Below are positions 1-12,505 of a stretch of DNA of 64,000 nucleotides, piece by piece; the first letter of the stretch is position 1, and each line of letters opens with the position of its first letter. The stretch spans positions 8,998,777 to 9,062,776 of the forward strand of contig NC_051141.1 of assembly GCF_014839805.1 (NCBI RefSeq), read 5' to 3'. The notes beneath the pieces were generated by a model. The model was not told the DNA's origin, searched no databases, and saw only the letters and a program-made list of their open reading frames with translations. The DNA is from Manduca sexta (Eukaryota; Arthropoda; Insecta; Lepidoptera; Sphingidae). Both the position numbers and the translations under genes were made by a program.

Positions 1-224
1 AAAAACAGCGCCGTTTTTGCTCTAAGCATTTCGACAAAGTTTTATTAACATTGAAATAAGTTATCAAACATTTGTGACATGAATGATACCGCTGTGTTTT
101 AATTTTACTGTCCCATTTTAGTAGTTTCTGTCAAATCCCACCTCTTGGGTATCTTTTAATGTCTAAGAAAGTCAGAAAAGAACAGAAGGCGTACTGGCTT
201 TCTCCTAGACGAAATTCCGGCCGA

Positions 225-370
225 TTTCTTGTTTGTTACTTACAGCGGTTTCCATTCCTTCCGAAATTTCTAACATTTTCTTAATTTAATAATCTAAATA
301 CTAAACCATTTTTGTGTGTAGTAAATGATATTTCGGAAGGCATGGAAACTGCTGTAAATAGCAAATGAAA
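225..370. repeat. Inverted repeat (hairpin, MITE-like)
   Basis: Two arms of roughly 43-46 bp (about 225-270 and 328-370) are reverse complements with a few mismatches. The shared core reads TTTCCATTCCTTCCGAAAT on the left and its complement on the right. They are separated by about 57 bp. The size and layout suit a small non-autonomous DNA element, but no target-site duplication is clear, so the class is not assigned. Confidence 0.55.
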
Positions 371-2868
371 ATTGGACAAAATTTAGCTCGAAGAACGCCG
401 GTAGTTTTATAGTTTATTATAATTTAACAGCTTTTTACCGAGTGCTTTTATATACTCAGATTTCTTTTGGTACTTGAATACCAAATCAGGGTTTTGATAT
501 CTTTTTTTAGGCTTTATCTAAAATAGCAATTTGCAATGGTTTGTAGTTGACTGACCGAAAAGTGTTTATTTTAGCAGGTCTGTGAATTTACCGGAGCCGA
601 CAGACAAAGCATCTATCAATATCGATAAGATATCAGAAGGGATCGCAACACAAACGAAATTTCTTGCTGTCTAAGACAGAGTACACTCAAATGTCATAAT
701 GTTACTTCTATGCTTGTCATTGTTCTGAGGTTCGAACACGTAATTGTTAAATTTATAATTGTTAAATTTTAAAGTATTGATAAAAAAATAGTTCTGAGAC
801 AGCTATTTTTAGAATGGCGCTAGGTGTTAAAATGAACTTATGCTTCTAAAATTTCTTGTCATTATTGAGTGCCTGCACTGTTCCAAAAATCTTTACTGTT
901 GTTTTGAACTCAATTTATCTTTCACATGACTCAGACACCGCAAGTGGAAACTTTGTTGACGTCTTGATTTTCTTTGGCTTCACTCTTCATTTCACTCTGT
1001 TGTATAGTCTCGAAATCCCGGCACCTCGCTGCATTTTGTTACTAGGATGTCTCGTGCAGCGGGCCTTAAAGAATGTCGAGTTCAAGGTTTCCCGAACTTT
1101 ACCTGCAACTCTAATTATGCGGTGAAGGCCTAGTTGTTCATATATTTAATAGACTATACAAAATTAAACAAATCATCACTCTCCTTCAGTATTTAATTGT
1201 AAAACCAAAAAAGTAGCAATTTACAATAATTTGAATTGCTTATTGTACTAGAAGTTTATTTAACACCAAAATTACGTTAACACATTTGCCTATCGTAATT
1301 ATAACACTTCAAAGATCTGCAATCACGTCGCGTGTATCGAAAAGGAAGTAAAATTAATAACATAAAATAATGTAACCGACGCGTGACAGCACTGCGATTT
1401 TTGCGTCGACTTCAAACTTTGTAACGAAAGCGTGGTCTCGTTTGACATTAATTAAAGTGTGACGTCACTTTGTATCCACTGACGTGAATGGAAACGGAGG
1501 AACTTCGTTTTTGTTTTTAAGTGTGCTGCTCACGTCCTAAAAGATGCTGTACGCTTTTTGTGGCTGAATATGAACGCTACGGGATATGAGTGAGAGGTTG
1601 CTTTTGTTTTAGGTTGATATAGTAGTTTCGTGCCGTTGAGGCTTGCGGTTCTTACTATCTGGGCGTGAATTTTCTTTTAAACTATCAGTCTTACATTAGG
1701 ATTGTGTAGCATTATGTGTCATAGGTATTCTGATTATTTTTCGTCCTTTTTCTCATGAGTATTGGGATCGACAAAGGTGTTTCTTCTGTCAACGAATTGT
1801 TTATCGACACCTAAATCACTAGCACCTTCTTTCTGGGCTTGAACCCAAAAATAATTTAATTATAGGTATATGAACCATTTTACAACAATGAATAACATCA
1901 TATATATTATCTTCAGAAAAAATTACAATAAAGGATTTCATATTTCATGTCGCCCATATTTTTAATTATTGAAGTGATTGAATGTGAACTTATACTCGCA
2001 TTTATAGTGGATGTCTTCTTTAAACATTTGGTATCAGTTTTTTCATTTTAAAAATGATTATCTTTAGTAATGAAGCGGAATATTGATGTGAAATTAGTAG
2101 GTACTTAGGAGACTTAATTAACTTAGTAGTAGTAAATGTTGCAAAATAATTAAAATATAGAAACAAACCATCCCTATAGATCATTGTTTTGGTATCAGTG
2201 AAGATTTGAAATTCACAACACAAACTTCCTCATCTTCGCGATAAGTTTTTATAACAAGCTAGCTGTATGCAATCACTGAGCATACTGGACTTCAAAGACG
2301 GATTTGTGAAGGCGACATCAGTAAATCCATTTGCTTTGTTGGTCTCTACGTGAAAAATTTACGTCAAATCTTCAAATTATAAAAATATTTTACGTTTGTA
2401 AGAATTAATTGATTTTCCCTTGATTTTGTGATTGATGGTCCTTGAAACGTCCAAAATAAATATATTTTCAAACAAATATAAAAATATTTAATATCGTTGA
2501 TGATAAGATCGAATCCGTATCCAAATAACAAACGTTTTGATTGTAAAGGTTGATCGCATATAGACGTTTCTACTTTTTATAAAAAATCAAGAAACAATTT
2601 GGTGTCATGAAGTACAGTGTACTTAGTACACTACTACGTAGTTAGTGCGTACCTATAAGCATAACGCACTAGGTACTCCTGCAGTTAATAATAATTGGAC
2701 AATATTATCGCACAATTATATAAGAATATATTCATAGATTCTCAGTCGTTTTATAACATTTATCCATTAAAACTTACTAATCGAATTAAAGCCGGTCTTT
2801 CAGCTCTACATGTTCCTTCGTGTAATATTTAACGGGCAGTGAATATATTATTATTTATATTTATTTAA
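371..2868. other. AT-rich stretch with no supported gene
   Basis: No convincing exon, RNA gene or complete mobile element was found on either strand. A palindromic TGACGTCA (CREB/ATF-type site) lies at 1460-1467 within a somewhat more GC-rich patch at about 1370-1530, but one short site does not support a promoter call. An 89-codon open frame at 856-1125 has no recognisable protein character. Confidence 0.5.
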
Positions 2869-3204
2869 GCGGCGATAGCCTAGTTGGGTGTGGAACGGAC
2901 TGCCGAGACGAATGTCCGCAGGTTCAAATCCCAAGGGCACACACCTCTGACTTTTCTAAAAAATCATGTGTGTATTATTTGTGAATTTATCGTTCGCTTT
3001 AACGGTGAAGGAAAACATCGTGAGGAAACCTGCACATCTGAGAAGTTCTCTATAGGAATTTCGAAGGTGTGTGAAGTCTACCAATCCGCACTAGGCCAGC
3101 GTGGTGGACTAAAGCCTAATCCCTCTCAGTAGTAGAGGAGGCCCGTGCTCAGCAGTGGGCAAGTATATAATACAGGGCTGATATTATTATTATTATTATT
3201 ATAT
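2869..3204 (+). mobile_element. tRNA-derived SINE, family A, near full length
   Basis: The 5' head has RNA polymerase III boxes: an A-box-like TAGCCTAGTTGGG near 2877 and a B-box-like GGTTCAAATCCC near 2931. A body with TCGTGAGGAAACCTGCACAT follows, then a 3' segment with GTAGAGGAGGCCCGTGCTCA and an (ATT)n tail to 3204. Three further copies occur here (10408-10722 +, 21314-21625 -, and a split copy at 57166-57773 -). The 3' segment resembles the end of the RTE-type LINE at 21.2 kb, suggesting RTE machinery moves it. It is not a functional tRNA gene. Confidence 0.85.
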
Positions 3205-5065
3205 TTACCGGCGGAGTCCGATTTACAAATCTATGCTCAAGAGCTCATTTCAATTCATCATTTTCATTTCTGGACTCAGCTTACTCAGTAAGGTCGTGAC
3301 CTATTCGTGAATACAGACCATTAATGCTTGAATAGAATAACATCTCTATTTCTTACAGATTTATTAGAATACAGACGTTTGTAAACAGGCCGTATGCGTC
3401 ACCGTCGCCTTATACAACCGCACAAACGCCTTTTGTAGGCGCTCTATTAGTCCGCTGTACCCCAAGGTAAAGGATCTTACGTATACGTTTTTCACTAAAT
3501 TTGTTGAGATATTCTAACTAGATATCGAATTGCAAGTACATAAGCAGGATTGTTATTTTTCCAAACTAATAGGCTTTAAGTAGCAAGTCAGATTTACAGG
3601 ATGGTTTCTAGAAGCTGTCTTAGTGCAACAAGATACATCGGAACCGTCCCATATGCGCTGAGGGCCAATGCGGGTTTTGGTTGGTATGGCGGTGTGGAGT
3701 ACATAGGGGCTAGGGACTCGGCCAAATGCTCGGTCTGTCGATGATATACTTTCGAGTGTCGACATAGCCTAGAAACCAACATAACCGTTACACTCACCCC
3801 CATGTGATGGTAGCGAGAACGCGTTATTGGCCAGCGGAAAAAAGAAATTCTTAATTACGACAATTAGTCTTAACTAAATATATTTAACACGAGAATTTCA
3901 CCATTCGTGTCTGACATTTTCCGACACACTAATTGGCACTTCAGTAACGCAGTTAAACTGTAACTAGGTAAAGTATTATATCGGAATTAACTTAAATATT
4001 GTTCCTTCGAGGTATTAATTAGGTTAATTTACACAAATTTCAAACGTACCGACTGTTTCCTTCAAGGACGTTAAGTAAGGTAAAACTAAATATTGGCTAA
4101 ATGTTGTTATACCAAATATTATTAACAATAATAAATGTTTATTTATCCAAATTTTAGCTAAGTATAATACATAATTTGTTTAAACGGGCATCAACCGACA
4201 CTAGTTTGTGCCTGTATTCCGAGATCGATATTAATTTTACAAATTTTAGTACATCTTAAATAACAATAATTATTTTTAAATATAGCATATAATATTATAG
4301 TGCGCAATTGTTCCAAAGTGAACCAACTTCCGATACAGAAAACATTCGCCCCCAATCTCTTTATTGTTTGGTTCAAATCCTTTAATGAAAGTCGGTATAT
4401 TGTGTTTTAAACCACTGAGTTTTGGTCTCTCGCACACGGAAGCGCAGTTGCATCGCTTTATATACTTTTGCACATCATTATTGCTTGGCATTATGTCATT
4501 TGACATCTAATGACTAAGATTATGTGCCCTGTGCAAGTCTGCAATCAGATATTTTGGACAATCTCCTTGTTGTTAACGAGCATGTGTGGTACTTTCAAGC
4601 GAAGAGCAGATTGTTCGTCATTAAGATCTACAAAAAATATTATGTCGTCAAAAATAAACCTCATTCACTCAAAAATATAGCTGATGTTGTTAAAAAAAAA
4701 CTCAATAGCCTTGTTCTAGTAGGCACCAATTAATCCAACATCTTGTTATATAAAAAAAACCAAGTTGTAAAAATATCATAATTTATTTTATTGAATTATC
4801 ATGTATTCCGTAAGAGGTAAATAAAAGCCTATAAGTATTATCTGAGAAAATACATGGAATTGCCGGCGCGGGGTGGAATTTGAGCCCGATATGGCAATAT
4901 GTGGGCATCGCATGACCGCATCAAAAATTTATTTTTCTATGCTATGTGATATTTTTTATTTTAAACACGTAGAGTTGCACTCATGCATTGGAACTTGTGA
5001 ATGATATGGCGTATCCATATAGTAGCGCATAGTATCACAAATATAAAACATAGTTGTATTCGTCA
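3205..5065. other. No supported gene; moderately GC-rich patch at 3593-3830
   Basis: Mostly AT-rich unique-looking sequence. The patch at 3593-3830 is richer in GC and has overlapping short open frames on the minus strand, which suggests an old repeat or retroelement piece. I could not assign it to a family. Near 4880 a short GCCCGATATGGC stretch resembles part of SINE family B but is too short to call. Confidence 0.4.
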
Positions 5066-5252
5066 GTGGCCTTATTCCGTCCACGCGGATGAATTCGTCT
5101 TTTTCCAGTCACGGGGGTTCTAATCAAAGGACAGCTCCTATAGCCGTATAATGTGTAAAATTGTAAAAAAAATTACCTATTTACCCATACGGCTAATAAT
5201 GATGGCAATAATACGGATTCGCCCGCGTAGACGTAATTGGGCTCCCCAATAT
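5066..5252. repeat. MITE-like element, family C, copy 1
   Basis: The left end (GGCCTTATTCCGTCCACGCG) and the right end (CGCCCGCGTAGACGTAATTG) are imperfect inverted repeats of about 30 bp. The interior has a GGGGTTCTAATCAAAGGACA motif. A second copy with the same layout is at 7125-7262 and a fragment at 34549-34630. Small size, terminal inversion and dispersal fit a non-autonomous DNA transposon; the superfamily is not determined. Confidence 0.5.
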
Positions 5253-7124
5253 ATACAAATAATGCGACGAGCTAGCCGCTTGTCTCTCGGTGTTGGATAA
5301 AACTGTCCATAAACAGTAGCAACATCAACCATAATTTTAAATTATAATAAAGTACTGTAATCGGAATACTGTCTCAAACTGCAACACAATTACTTGAACA
5401 TAGTTGTTTAACAACAGAATGGACAGTGCGATTTCGTCAGACAGTCTTTCGCACAGATGAGGTCTATTACGAAATATTTCAAACTACTATATGATGGCGA
5501 AATTATTAAAGAAAGTATTAGCGGTAACATCAAGGGATTCATTTACTTATCTCTTTATTCAGTCGTATGCGACAGTATTTTATTTCACAGTCCTGGGATG
5601 GCAAGCGACATAAACAATAAACCACCAGAACATCAACTTGTGGATAATAAACCACTATGAAACTGCCCTGTCATAAGTTGTTAAAATTTATAATGCCCAA
5701 TAATTACACAATGATTTAACTCACCAATACATAATATTATTGCTTCTTCGATGGGTTTCGCACCTTTGCTTACTCCAAACCGCCTATAGCTATTAGCTGG
5801 AGCGTTAACGTACAAAACGGAGAGCATTCAAACGTATCCTCTCGGCCGACGCGCTGTCTCCGACACTGTTTGTCAATTACCTTTCAATGGCGGCGGTTAG
5901 CATGGTACACAAGGTAACAATTTTTCAGATTGAAGTTTTATTTTTCTATTTACTACGGGCGCTCAGGGGCGAATCAATTTGTTCTGTAGATATGTCTACA
6001 TAGGTTCGCTGTGCACACGAATACGATCGCTTGAACAATGTAGTTTATGAAAATAGTTTATGTAATTCAACCAAAAGTATTCAGTTTCATATATTTGGGA
6101 TAAACTACCACGTCAGGATTTTTTTTATTTAATCGATATAAACAGGGAGCTTCTTAAGTCGTCTTATTTTTCTGTGAAAAATGAGCATTGGATTAAAGTT
6201 CACAAGTGTTTCTAAATTATTATTGTCTGCATGCGTACTAATTTGTAACGCTTGTTAAAAAAATGTTACAATTAATTAAGTCGTTTGTTTGTGTAGGTAA
6301 TGTGTGCACAAAGTGTTCAATTATACTATTCTTAATGAACTATAAAACCAAATTATCAGTTTACTAACATCTATTCCATAAAATTAATCAACAATAGATT
6401 ATTAACTCTGAACTAAAAGAGAATAAAGCAACTGCAATTGCAGATAATATTTAATAGAGCTTTAATTGCAGTATTATTATGGCATAGTGAATAATATGAA
6501 ATGATCATAATGGAAGTGAAATAAATACAACTAAGGTATTCACGATAGACGGCAAATGTCTATAATAATTAATTTAATGCTCTTTCATAATGTAAAGCAT
6601 GTAATAGTTTGGATGGAGATAAAAGTTTGACTTCATTTACAGGCAAAATACTTGGAATACTTGGGACAGGTTTTCAACGAATTTGTTCGTGTTCGCAGTA
6701 AAAAAATGTTTATTAGATTTTAGTAAGGTTAATGATAAATGTTATGTCCCTCAATTCACATCCTTAACCATTGCCGGCTTAAGTTGAAAGTCGCCATCGG
6801 AGGTGACTTATTTTTTAAAATATTTTTATATCTATTGATTTTATGAAATAATACATGAAAATATAAAAAAAGTAACTTGAAAATAAAGAGAATAATACCA
6901 TATTATTTATTTTAGGCATTTTTGAACTAAAAATTTATTGTATGGCTATTTGTTATGGGTACTTTGGTTAATTAAGTTTATTATGTTGTTATCTATATGT
7001 TATTTTAGGACGGTAAATGAGAATGCTAAAAATGTTACTTGTTTTTAACTTCTAAGCATTAAGTTTAGCATTATTATTAATTAAATTACATGTTATAATG
7101 AATATAACACATCTATATCTACAT
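5253..7124. other. No supported gene
   Basis: AT-rich sequence with many short open frames and no recognisable protein. At 5840-5914 there is a short CG-rich patch, an ATG and a splice-donor-like CACAAG|GTAACA; this is described as a weak finding only. Confidence 0.4.
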
Positions 7125-7262
7125 TGATATAGTCAGCGGGCCCTATGCCGTCTACGAAGAATTCGTCCTTTTGAATTCACGTGCATTATAATCGAAGCGC
7201 CGATTTATTGACCGTATATAAATGTAAACAGACGGATATGCCCCCAAACTCGGAATAGGGCT
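7125..7262. repeat. MITE-like element, family C, copy 2
   Basis: It repeats the layout of the element at 5066-5252: a left end GGGCCCTATGCCGTCTACGA with AATTCGTC, a central ATTATAATCGAAGCGCCGAT, and a right end with CGGAATAGGGCTCC inverted relative to the left. It is more diverged and about 50 bp shorter. Confidence 0.45.
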
Positions 7263-8755
7263 CCTCGACTATCACATGATATAGTATCGTCGACTTACAT
7301 ATAGTAAGGCCGGCGTGCAAGACCTATGCCGTGCTGTGCATTACGGTGCATTAATAATCCCTCAGACCGGTCTATTATTATAATATCAAACTGAATGTGC
7401 GCAATATTCTCGCTACCCTGCTGTGAGATTAAACGGTTTTAGACCCGATAATGGTTCTGCAGGATTCTAACAGATATATGCAATTATTGCTTGTCAGTTT
7501 CAGCTTAGTTATAATTACTGACGCGATGTAATTTCCGCTTCCTGCGTATATTAATACAAACGTCAGGGAGGCGAATTAATACGAATTATGCAATTTTGAT
7601 ACGGTATACCTTCGTTTTTGGGTGATATTATTTTATCTACCCTAATGGCATTTTAATTTTGTTTCGACATAATGCAATTATTCTCATTATTATATTTTAG
7701 AAATTTTTGCACTTTATTTTTATGAATGATCATCTCTTCTAAAGTTTCAAACATTATTAAAATTATCTTTTAGAAACATGTAGAATGTGTTGCCTTCGAG
7801 TCGTAACGAATTTGTGATATTTCAGTACACAGCTTACATTTCATTGCCACTGGACCGAAGTGTGTAAGATATACAGGTTGGTATTATTTAGATCAATAAT
7901 TAAAATTATAGTTTATACGTAGTTAATTAAGATGGATTTCATACGTACAGTATTAATACATCTTAAATAATAAACAAAGTTATAGAGACAGAAAAAAATA
8001 ATTTATCAAACTACACAATTGGGATTTCGCGAAACTATTACATTACCGCTAGATACCCGTCAATCATAGCACTTTACTACGAAAATCACAAATAAAAATG
8101 AACCCGAAATAGAAGACTGTCTGAGACATATTAGGCATTATCATGAGAATCGCTGTCCGCAGTAGACCGTCTTTCAGCGAGCTTTAGTGAAGTTGTACAT
8201 AATTCAACTAGACCACGATAGGCGGAAGTGAGATTAGAGCCGGTAGGTAAGCTCGCGCGGAAAAATCAATTTTTATTGCGATGAACATTCGTCTTTTTGC
8301 TTCTAGGAACGAATTTAGAAATAAATATGTAATTATTTAAAACAGAACGCATAAGAGTAAGATATACTTATTGGAAAAGATACAATTTTGTAATAAATAC
8401 TGACAAAAATATTAATAAATATATGAAAATTATTTTCAGCACCTAAAGTTATTTTTTATTATTCCTCCTCCTTCCTCCTGCGTAACTCTAACTTTATCTA
8501 CAATTCATACATGCGAAATCAAAAAGTAAGTTTATATGTGAGTGTACCGCGAAAAAAGCAATAACAAAAATAAATATTCTAGCTCACAAATTGTAAAAGC
8601 TATCATCGGCTTGGTTGTCGGTTAGGAATAAATTTGTTTTTGATGTAGACACGCGGTTTATGTATCTATTTCGCTGCCATCGAAAATCTCAATTCCGTGA
8701 CGTGTTCTTGATAGATTAATTTTGGCGTATTGTGTCTGAGTTACATATTACTTTC

Positions 8756-9240
8756 AAGCCAGTTGAAATGTTACATGAGCTTTGCATTTTTTAGAGGATG
8801 CAATATTATTTTTGGGACATGTGTGGGGGGTCAATAGAAGCTTAACCTCAAGTTTGTGGGGTCGCCACCCTTGTCCCCCGGCCGCCATCTTGGAAAAATG
8901 GGTGAAAACATTTTTTTTCGCGATATCTCGGAAACTATGCGTCTTACAAAAAATTTGTGTAGTCATAATTTGTAGCAAATTGTTTTGCCTACAAATATGT
9001 TTATATACTCTTTGCCTTAAATAAAAAATTAAAGAAGTTGTAAGCAAAAAAGTGAGAAATTTGTTATAAACATTTTCGTTATTGCTCTATAACTTTTTTT
9101 ATACATTTAAAAAAATACTTCAGATCAACTTGTAGATGATCTTTTGAGGAAAATTTTTCCCTATAATTTTTTTTTAATTTCATTCATTTCAAACGCTGTT
9201 ACAGTGCTCCCAAGTTGACCGGGTTCGTCAATGCTCATGA
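8756..9240 (+). repeat. Interspersed repeat, family G, long copy
   Basis: The stretch starts with TTACATGAGCTTTGCATTTT and includes the small hairpin TGCATTTTTTAGAGGATGCA, a GTGGGGGGTCAATAGAAGCT box and a GGCCGCCATCTTGGAAAAAT box. The first 90 bases recur at 62652-62740 in the same orientation with similar boxes, showing a dispersed family. Open frames across it (8754-9047 minus, 8782-9024 plus) overlap on opposite strands and look non-coding. The class is unknown. Confidence 0.5.
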
Positions 9241-10407
9241 GAATCCGGCCAAAACAAAATGTTTAACTTATTTTTGTTTTTTTTTTATTGTAAATATATA
9301 AACGCGAAGACAGCACAGCGTATAAATATGTATCGTATAAAGTACGCTGGCTGCATAATGCAATGTGAATTGATGAATTTCTGAAATAAGATCATGCTGT
9401 GCTAACTTGTTTAAATTTCTAGAAAAACAAATTTAAAAATATAAAAAGCAATTTCAAACTCACTTGGAATATTCATTTTGCAACTAAAATATTCATACTC
9501 TTTGTTACAATAAGCTATTACAACATTTTACACAAGGCCACCAACTTATGAATGATCCTGATCTTTAACTTAGATCCGATTCCGAAAATAAACTAATCAC
9601 AATAACTAATTTTTAAGTATGTCAAAATACTTTATTCTCATTGATTCATTTTCGGGACGGATCAGAAAAAGCGATTGAGATTCTTTATTAGAATCGGCAG
9701 TTAGTAAAATTAAAACACTATCGGCCATCAACAAAATTTTATACCACAGAGCCATTACCGTCTGTCGTTATATCGTGAAACTAGAATCACAACACGAAGG
9801 AGTAATAATATTCGTAACGAGGTTTCTTTGTCCGTTTGTACCAGCGCGTGCAAGGTCTCAGGCCAAGGTGAGGGTCGCGACCCGACCGCCGCATAATCGG
9901 GCTTTATCGGCCACTCGCAATTATGTAAGCGGTTCAAATATTTTGATACTATTTCACAGTTTTTTATAAAGTTGGCGTTAATATGAAGACCATAGACATT
10001 CGTGGGTCTATTGGTACATTATGTTTTGTATTCGAGTTTAGCTTGAATAGTTAATAATTTATTTCGTAAGTTAATAAGTATAACTTTAACCGCCGCTTAC
10101 TGATATGTGTAGTGTAGTGGGAAGTTCATACACAACTCTATTTTGGAACATATTTTTAAAGCAATGTGGAGCGTGAGTACTGGCAGCACCTGTACCCAAC
10201 CCTCTAAAGATAAATACGTAAGTGTATAAATTACATAGACACAAAACAAAGACTCCACATAATGACCTCAATATTTGACGGTTAACCAGTGTGTTTCATT
10301 CCGTATTCAAACATAGTGAGTGGGATCGATGACAACTTCGTGTAATATTTAAATTGTAGAAGCGTTATGAAATTTTGAAATTATTGAGCTACTTTTGGGG
10401 AATTTAT
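9241..10407. other. No supported gene
   Basis: AT-rich sequence. A GC-richer patch at 9840-9920 contains CCAAG|GTGAGG, which resembles a splice donor, but no open frame leading into it is recognisable. Short opposing open frames at 9755-9969 look like chance. Confidence 0.4.
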
Positions 10408-10722
10408 ATCGGTGATAGCTTAGTTGGGCGTGAAACGGATCGCCGAGACGATTCTCCGCAAGTTCAAATTCCAATGGCACACAACTCTAAATTTAAAAAA
10501 GTTATGTGTATATTCTTTGTGAATTATCGCTTGATTTAACGGTGAAGGAAAACATCGTGAGGAGACCTACATACCTGAGAAGTTCTTTATCGGAATTTTG
10601 AGGGTGTGTGCAGTCTACCAAACTGCACCAGCCAGCGTGGTGGACTAAGAGGGACAACTGAGAGGGATTACCTCCTCAGTAGTAGAGGAGGCCCGTGTCC
10701 AGCAGTGGAACAGTAAATAATC
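10408..10722 (+). mobile_element. tRNA-derived SINE, family A, degenerate copy
   Basis: It matches the 2869 copy along its length: the head GGTGATAGCTTAGTTGGGCG, the B-box region AAGTTCAAATTCC with one base changed from the usual, the AACATCGTGAGGAGACCTAC body motif and the 3' GTAGAGGAGGCCCGTGTCCA segment. It lacks a clear (ATT)n tail and carries many substitutions, so it is older than the 2869 copy. Confidence 0.75.
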
Positions 10723-10844
10723 CCAGAAATTGACGCACTGACAAATAATTAATTATTAGTATTGACAACGTGACTTAAAATTTTAAAACTAGGCGTTGCA
10801 CGCGTCTTACTAGCTACAAAAGTTCCTATAACGTAGTAACGATT

Positions 10845-11060
10845 TATAGTGCCACCTATGCGACACCAGCGCCATCTATTTAATAAATCTGATTGAAAAT
10901 CCCATTATTTTCTAAAAGAATAAATTACTGGGATAAAATGTAACCTATGTGCTAACCTAAGACATAGTTTATCTATGTGTCGAATCCGTTCACCAGTTTC
11001 TGCGTTTACTTCTAACAAAACATCCAAACATTTTCACAAACTCGCTATATAAGTAAGATA
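10845..11060 (+). repeat. Interspersed repeat, family H, copy 1
   Basis: It contains CACCAGCGCCATCTATTTAA, AAAATCCCATTATTTT, TGGGATAAAATGTAACCTAT, GACATAGTTTATCTATGTGT and CCGTTCACCAGTTTCTGCGT in that order. The same order of boxes occurs at 12055-12505, where a SINE interrupts it. This box order is familiar from dispersed, probably Helitron- or LINE-related, lepidopteran repeats, but the class is inference. Confidence 0.5.
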
Positions 11061-12054
11061 AGATTAGATTGTAAGGGTTTGTTTGTTTAAAACCCATAGT
11101 CATTACAAAACGAAGTTCATATTATAATAATAACGTTTATAATCCTATATTATAATAATGACACTGATATTTTTCACAAAATATAAAAGTTACTTCTCGC
11201 ACATCAACAACATGTGTATATTATAAGGGACATCATACAAGCAGTGTAAACTGTAAACGAATGGAACCATTTGCAAATTGTCATTAAGGTAAAACGGGAT
11301 TGCAAATGGCTATTAATTGTGGAAAAATGAATTGTCCACATACAGTTCTCCTTTCATGGTTTAGTAATTATTTTATGAATTAGGGAGGACCTCAATAGTG
11401 TTTCTAGTCCTTATGTTTGCCTTGTTATTGCAATGGAATTAACGTAGATCGGCTTTACTGAATCAGTCATATTATTTCAAAAGAAAATTATATAATGACT
11501 TGTTAGAGGCAGAATAATAATGCGACTTCGTGTTCTATATGAGAATTGTTTGCAATTTACATTTATAAGCATGTTTAAATAAATATAGGTTTCAGGAAAT
11601 ATATTACTTATTAGGTATTGAACATTAAAACTAGTTTTTGATTGAGGTCACCGAAGTAATTTAGGGTTTTATGTTATGCAAATTGAACATATACCTATTT
11701 ATGTAAATTTCAGCTATGGAACTAACTATGGAATTCAGCCGTTTCTTACTTTGCAGACCGGCAACGGATTAATGATTTCTACGGTGGTTGGTATTCGCTA
11801 TGTGGTCACTTATAATCTGATGACCTAGTTGCTCAATCATCCCCTAGGTCTAAAAAATCTAGGTCCATGTACTTGTTGGCTATTATTATGAATGTTATTT
11901 TTACTTATACGATGTACTGATTTGCTACTTATAGGAGAGTATTAATATTTTATCCTTGCTTTACGCTTATAATTACAATTACGTAGTGTAAGTACCTATT
12001 ATAAGTTAAGTAATTGGGGCTATTAAGCTTTTCACCCTTCAAAAGACTTTAAAA
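11061..12054. other. No supported gene
   Basis: AT-rich sequence with no coherent open frame, RNA gene or recognised repeat. Confidence 0.4.
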
Positions 12055-12505
12055 CACTGTGGCGATGTATAGCGCCATAAGTACGATATCAGCGCCATCT
12101 TTTTAAATAAATAAACGGACTGCTTCGGCGGTGTAGTTGTACTGATGCGCGGTACGGCAGCGCTCTGAAATCCTGGGTTCGAACTCCGGGTGGGGCAACG
12201 TGATACTTAAGTTTTTCTGCTTAGTATCAGCCCGGAATTTGGAATTTATGCCCAACATGGCGAAAAGTTGGTGCCTTGGTTGCGCCTCTGCATACCCCTT
12301 CGAGGACAAATGCGTGATGTGTGTTTATTTGTTTGTAAATCCGGCTAAATTAGAAAAACTGAATATAATCCCATTATTTTGAGAGCAAATTACCGGGTAA
12401 AAGTATCCGAAGTCATCCAGGACATAGTTTACCTGTGTGCCAAATTTTATCCCAATCTGTTCAGCTGTTTCTATGTTTACTTCGAACAAATATCGAGACA
12501 TTCGA
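12055..12505 (+). repeat. Interspersed repeat, family H, copy 2, split by a SINE
   Basis: The left part (to about 12118) has TATCAGCGCCATCTTTTTAA. The right part (from about 12346) has ATAATCCCATTATTTTGAGA, then GACATAGTTTACCTGTGTGC and CCAATCTGTTCAGCTGTTTC. These flank a family-B SINE. In the 10845 copy the two parts are contiguous, which shows that the SINE landed inside an older repeat. Confidence 0.55.
12119..12345 (+). mobile_element. tRNA-derived SINE, family B, nested in family H repeat
   Basis: The head begins GACTGCTTCGGCGGTGTAGT (A-box region) and has a B-box-like GGGTTCGAACTCC near 12177. The body has TTAGTATCAGCCCGGAATTT and ATGCCCAACATGGCG, and the 3' part has TGCATACCCCTTCGAGGACA. 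This matches the minus-strand copies at 27956-28217 and 55466-55727. It lacks about 35 bp of the mid-body found in those. The head is Pol III-like, but this is not a tRNA gene. Confidence 0.8.

Noticed and set aside
2610..2690. Short palindromes (GTGTACT-T-AGTACAC and AGTGCGT...ACGCACT)
   Set aside because: Arms of 7 bp are expected by chance in 64 kb of AT-rich DNA.
2869..2945. tRNA gene suggested by A- and B-box motifs
   Set aside because: The sequence continues into a SINE body repeated elsewhere, and no cloverleaf with acceptor stem is apparent. The same applies to the family B heads.
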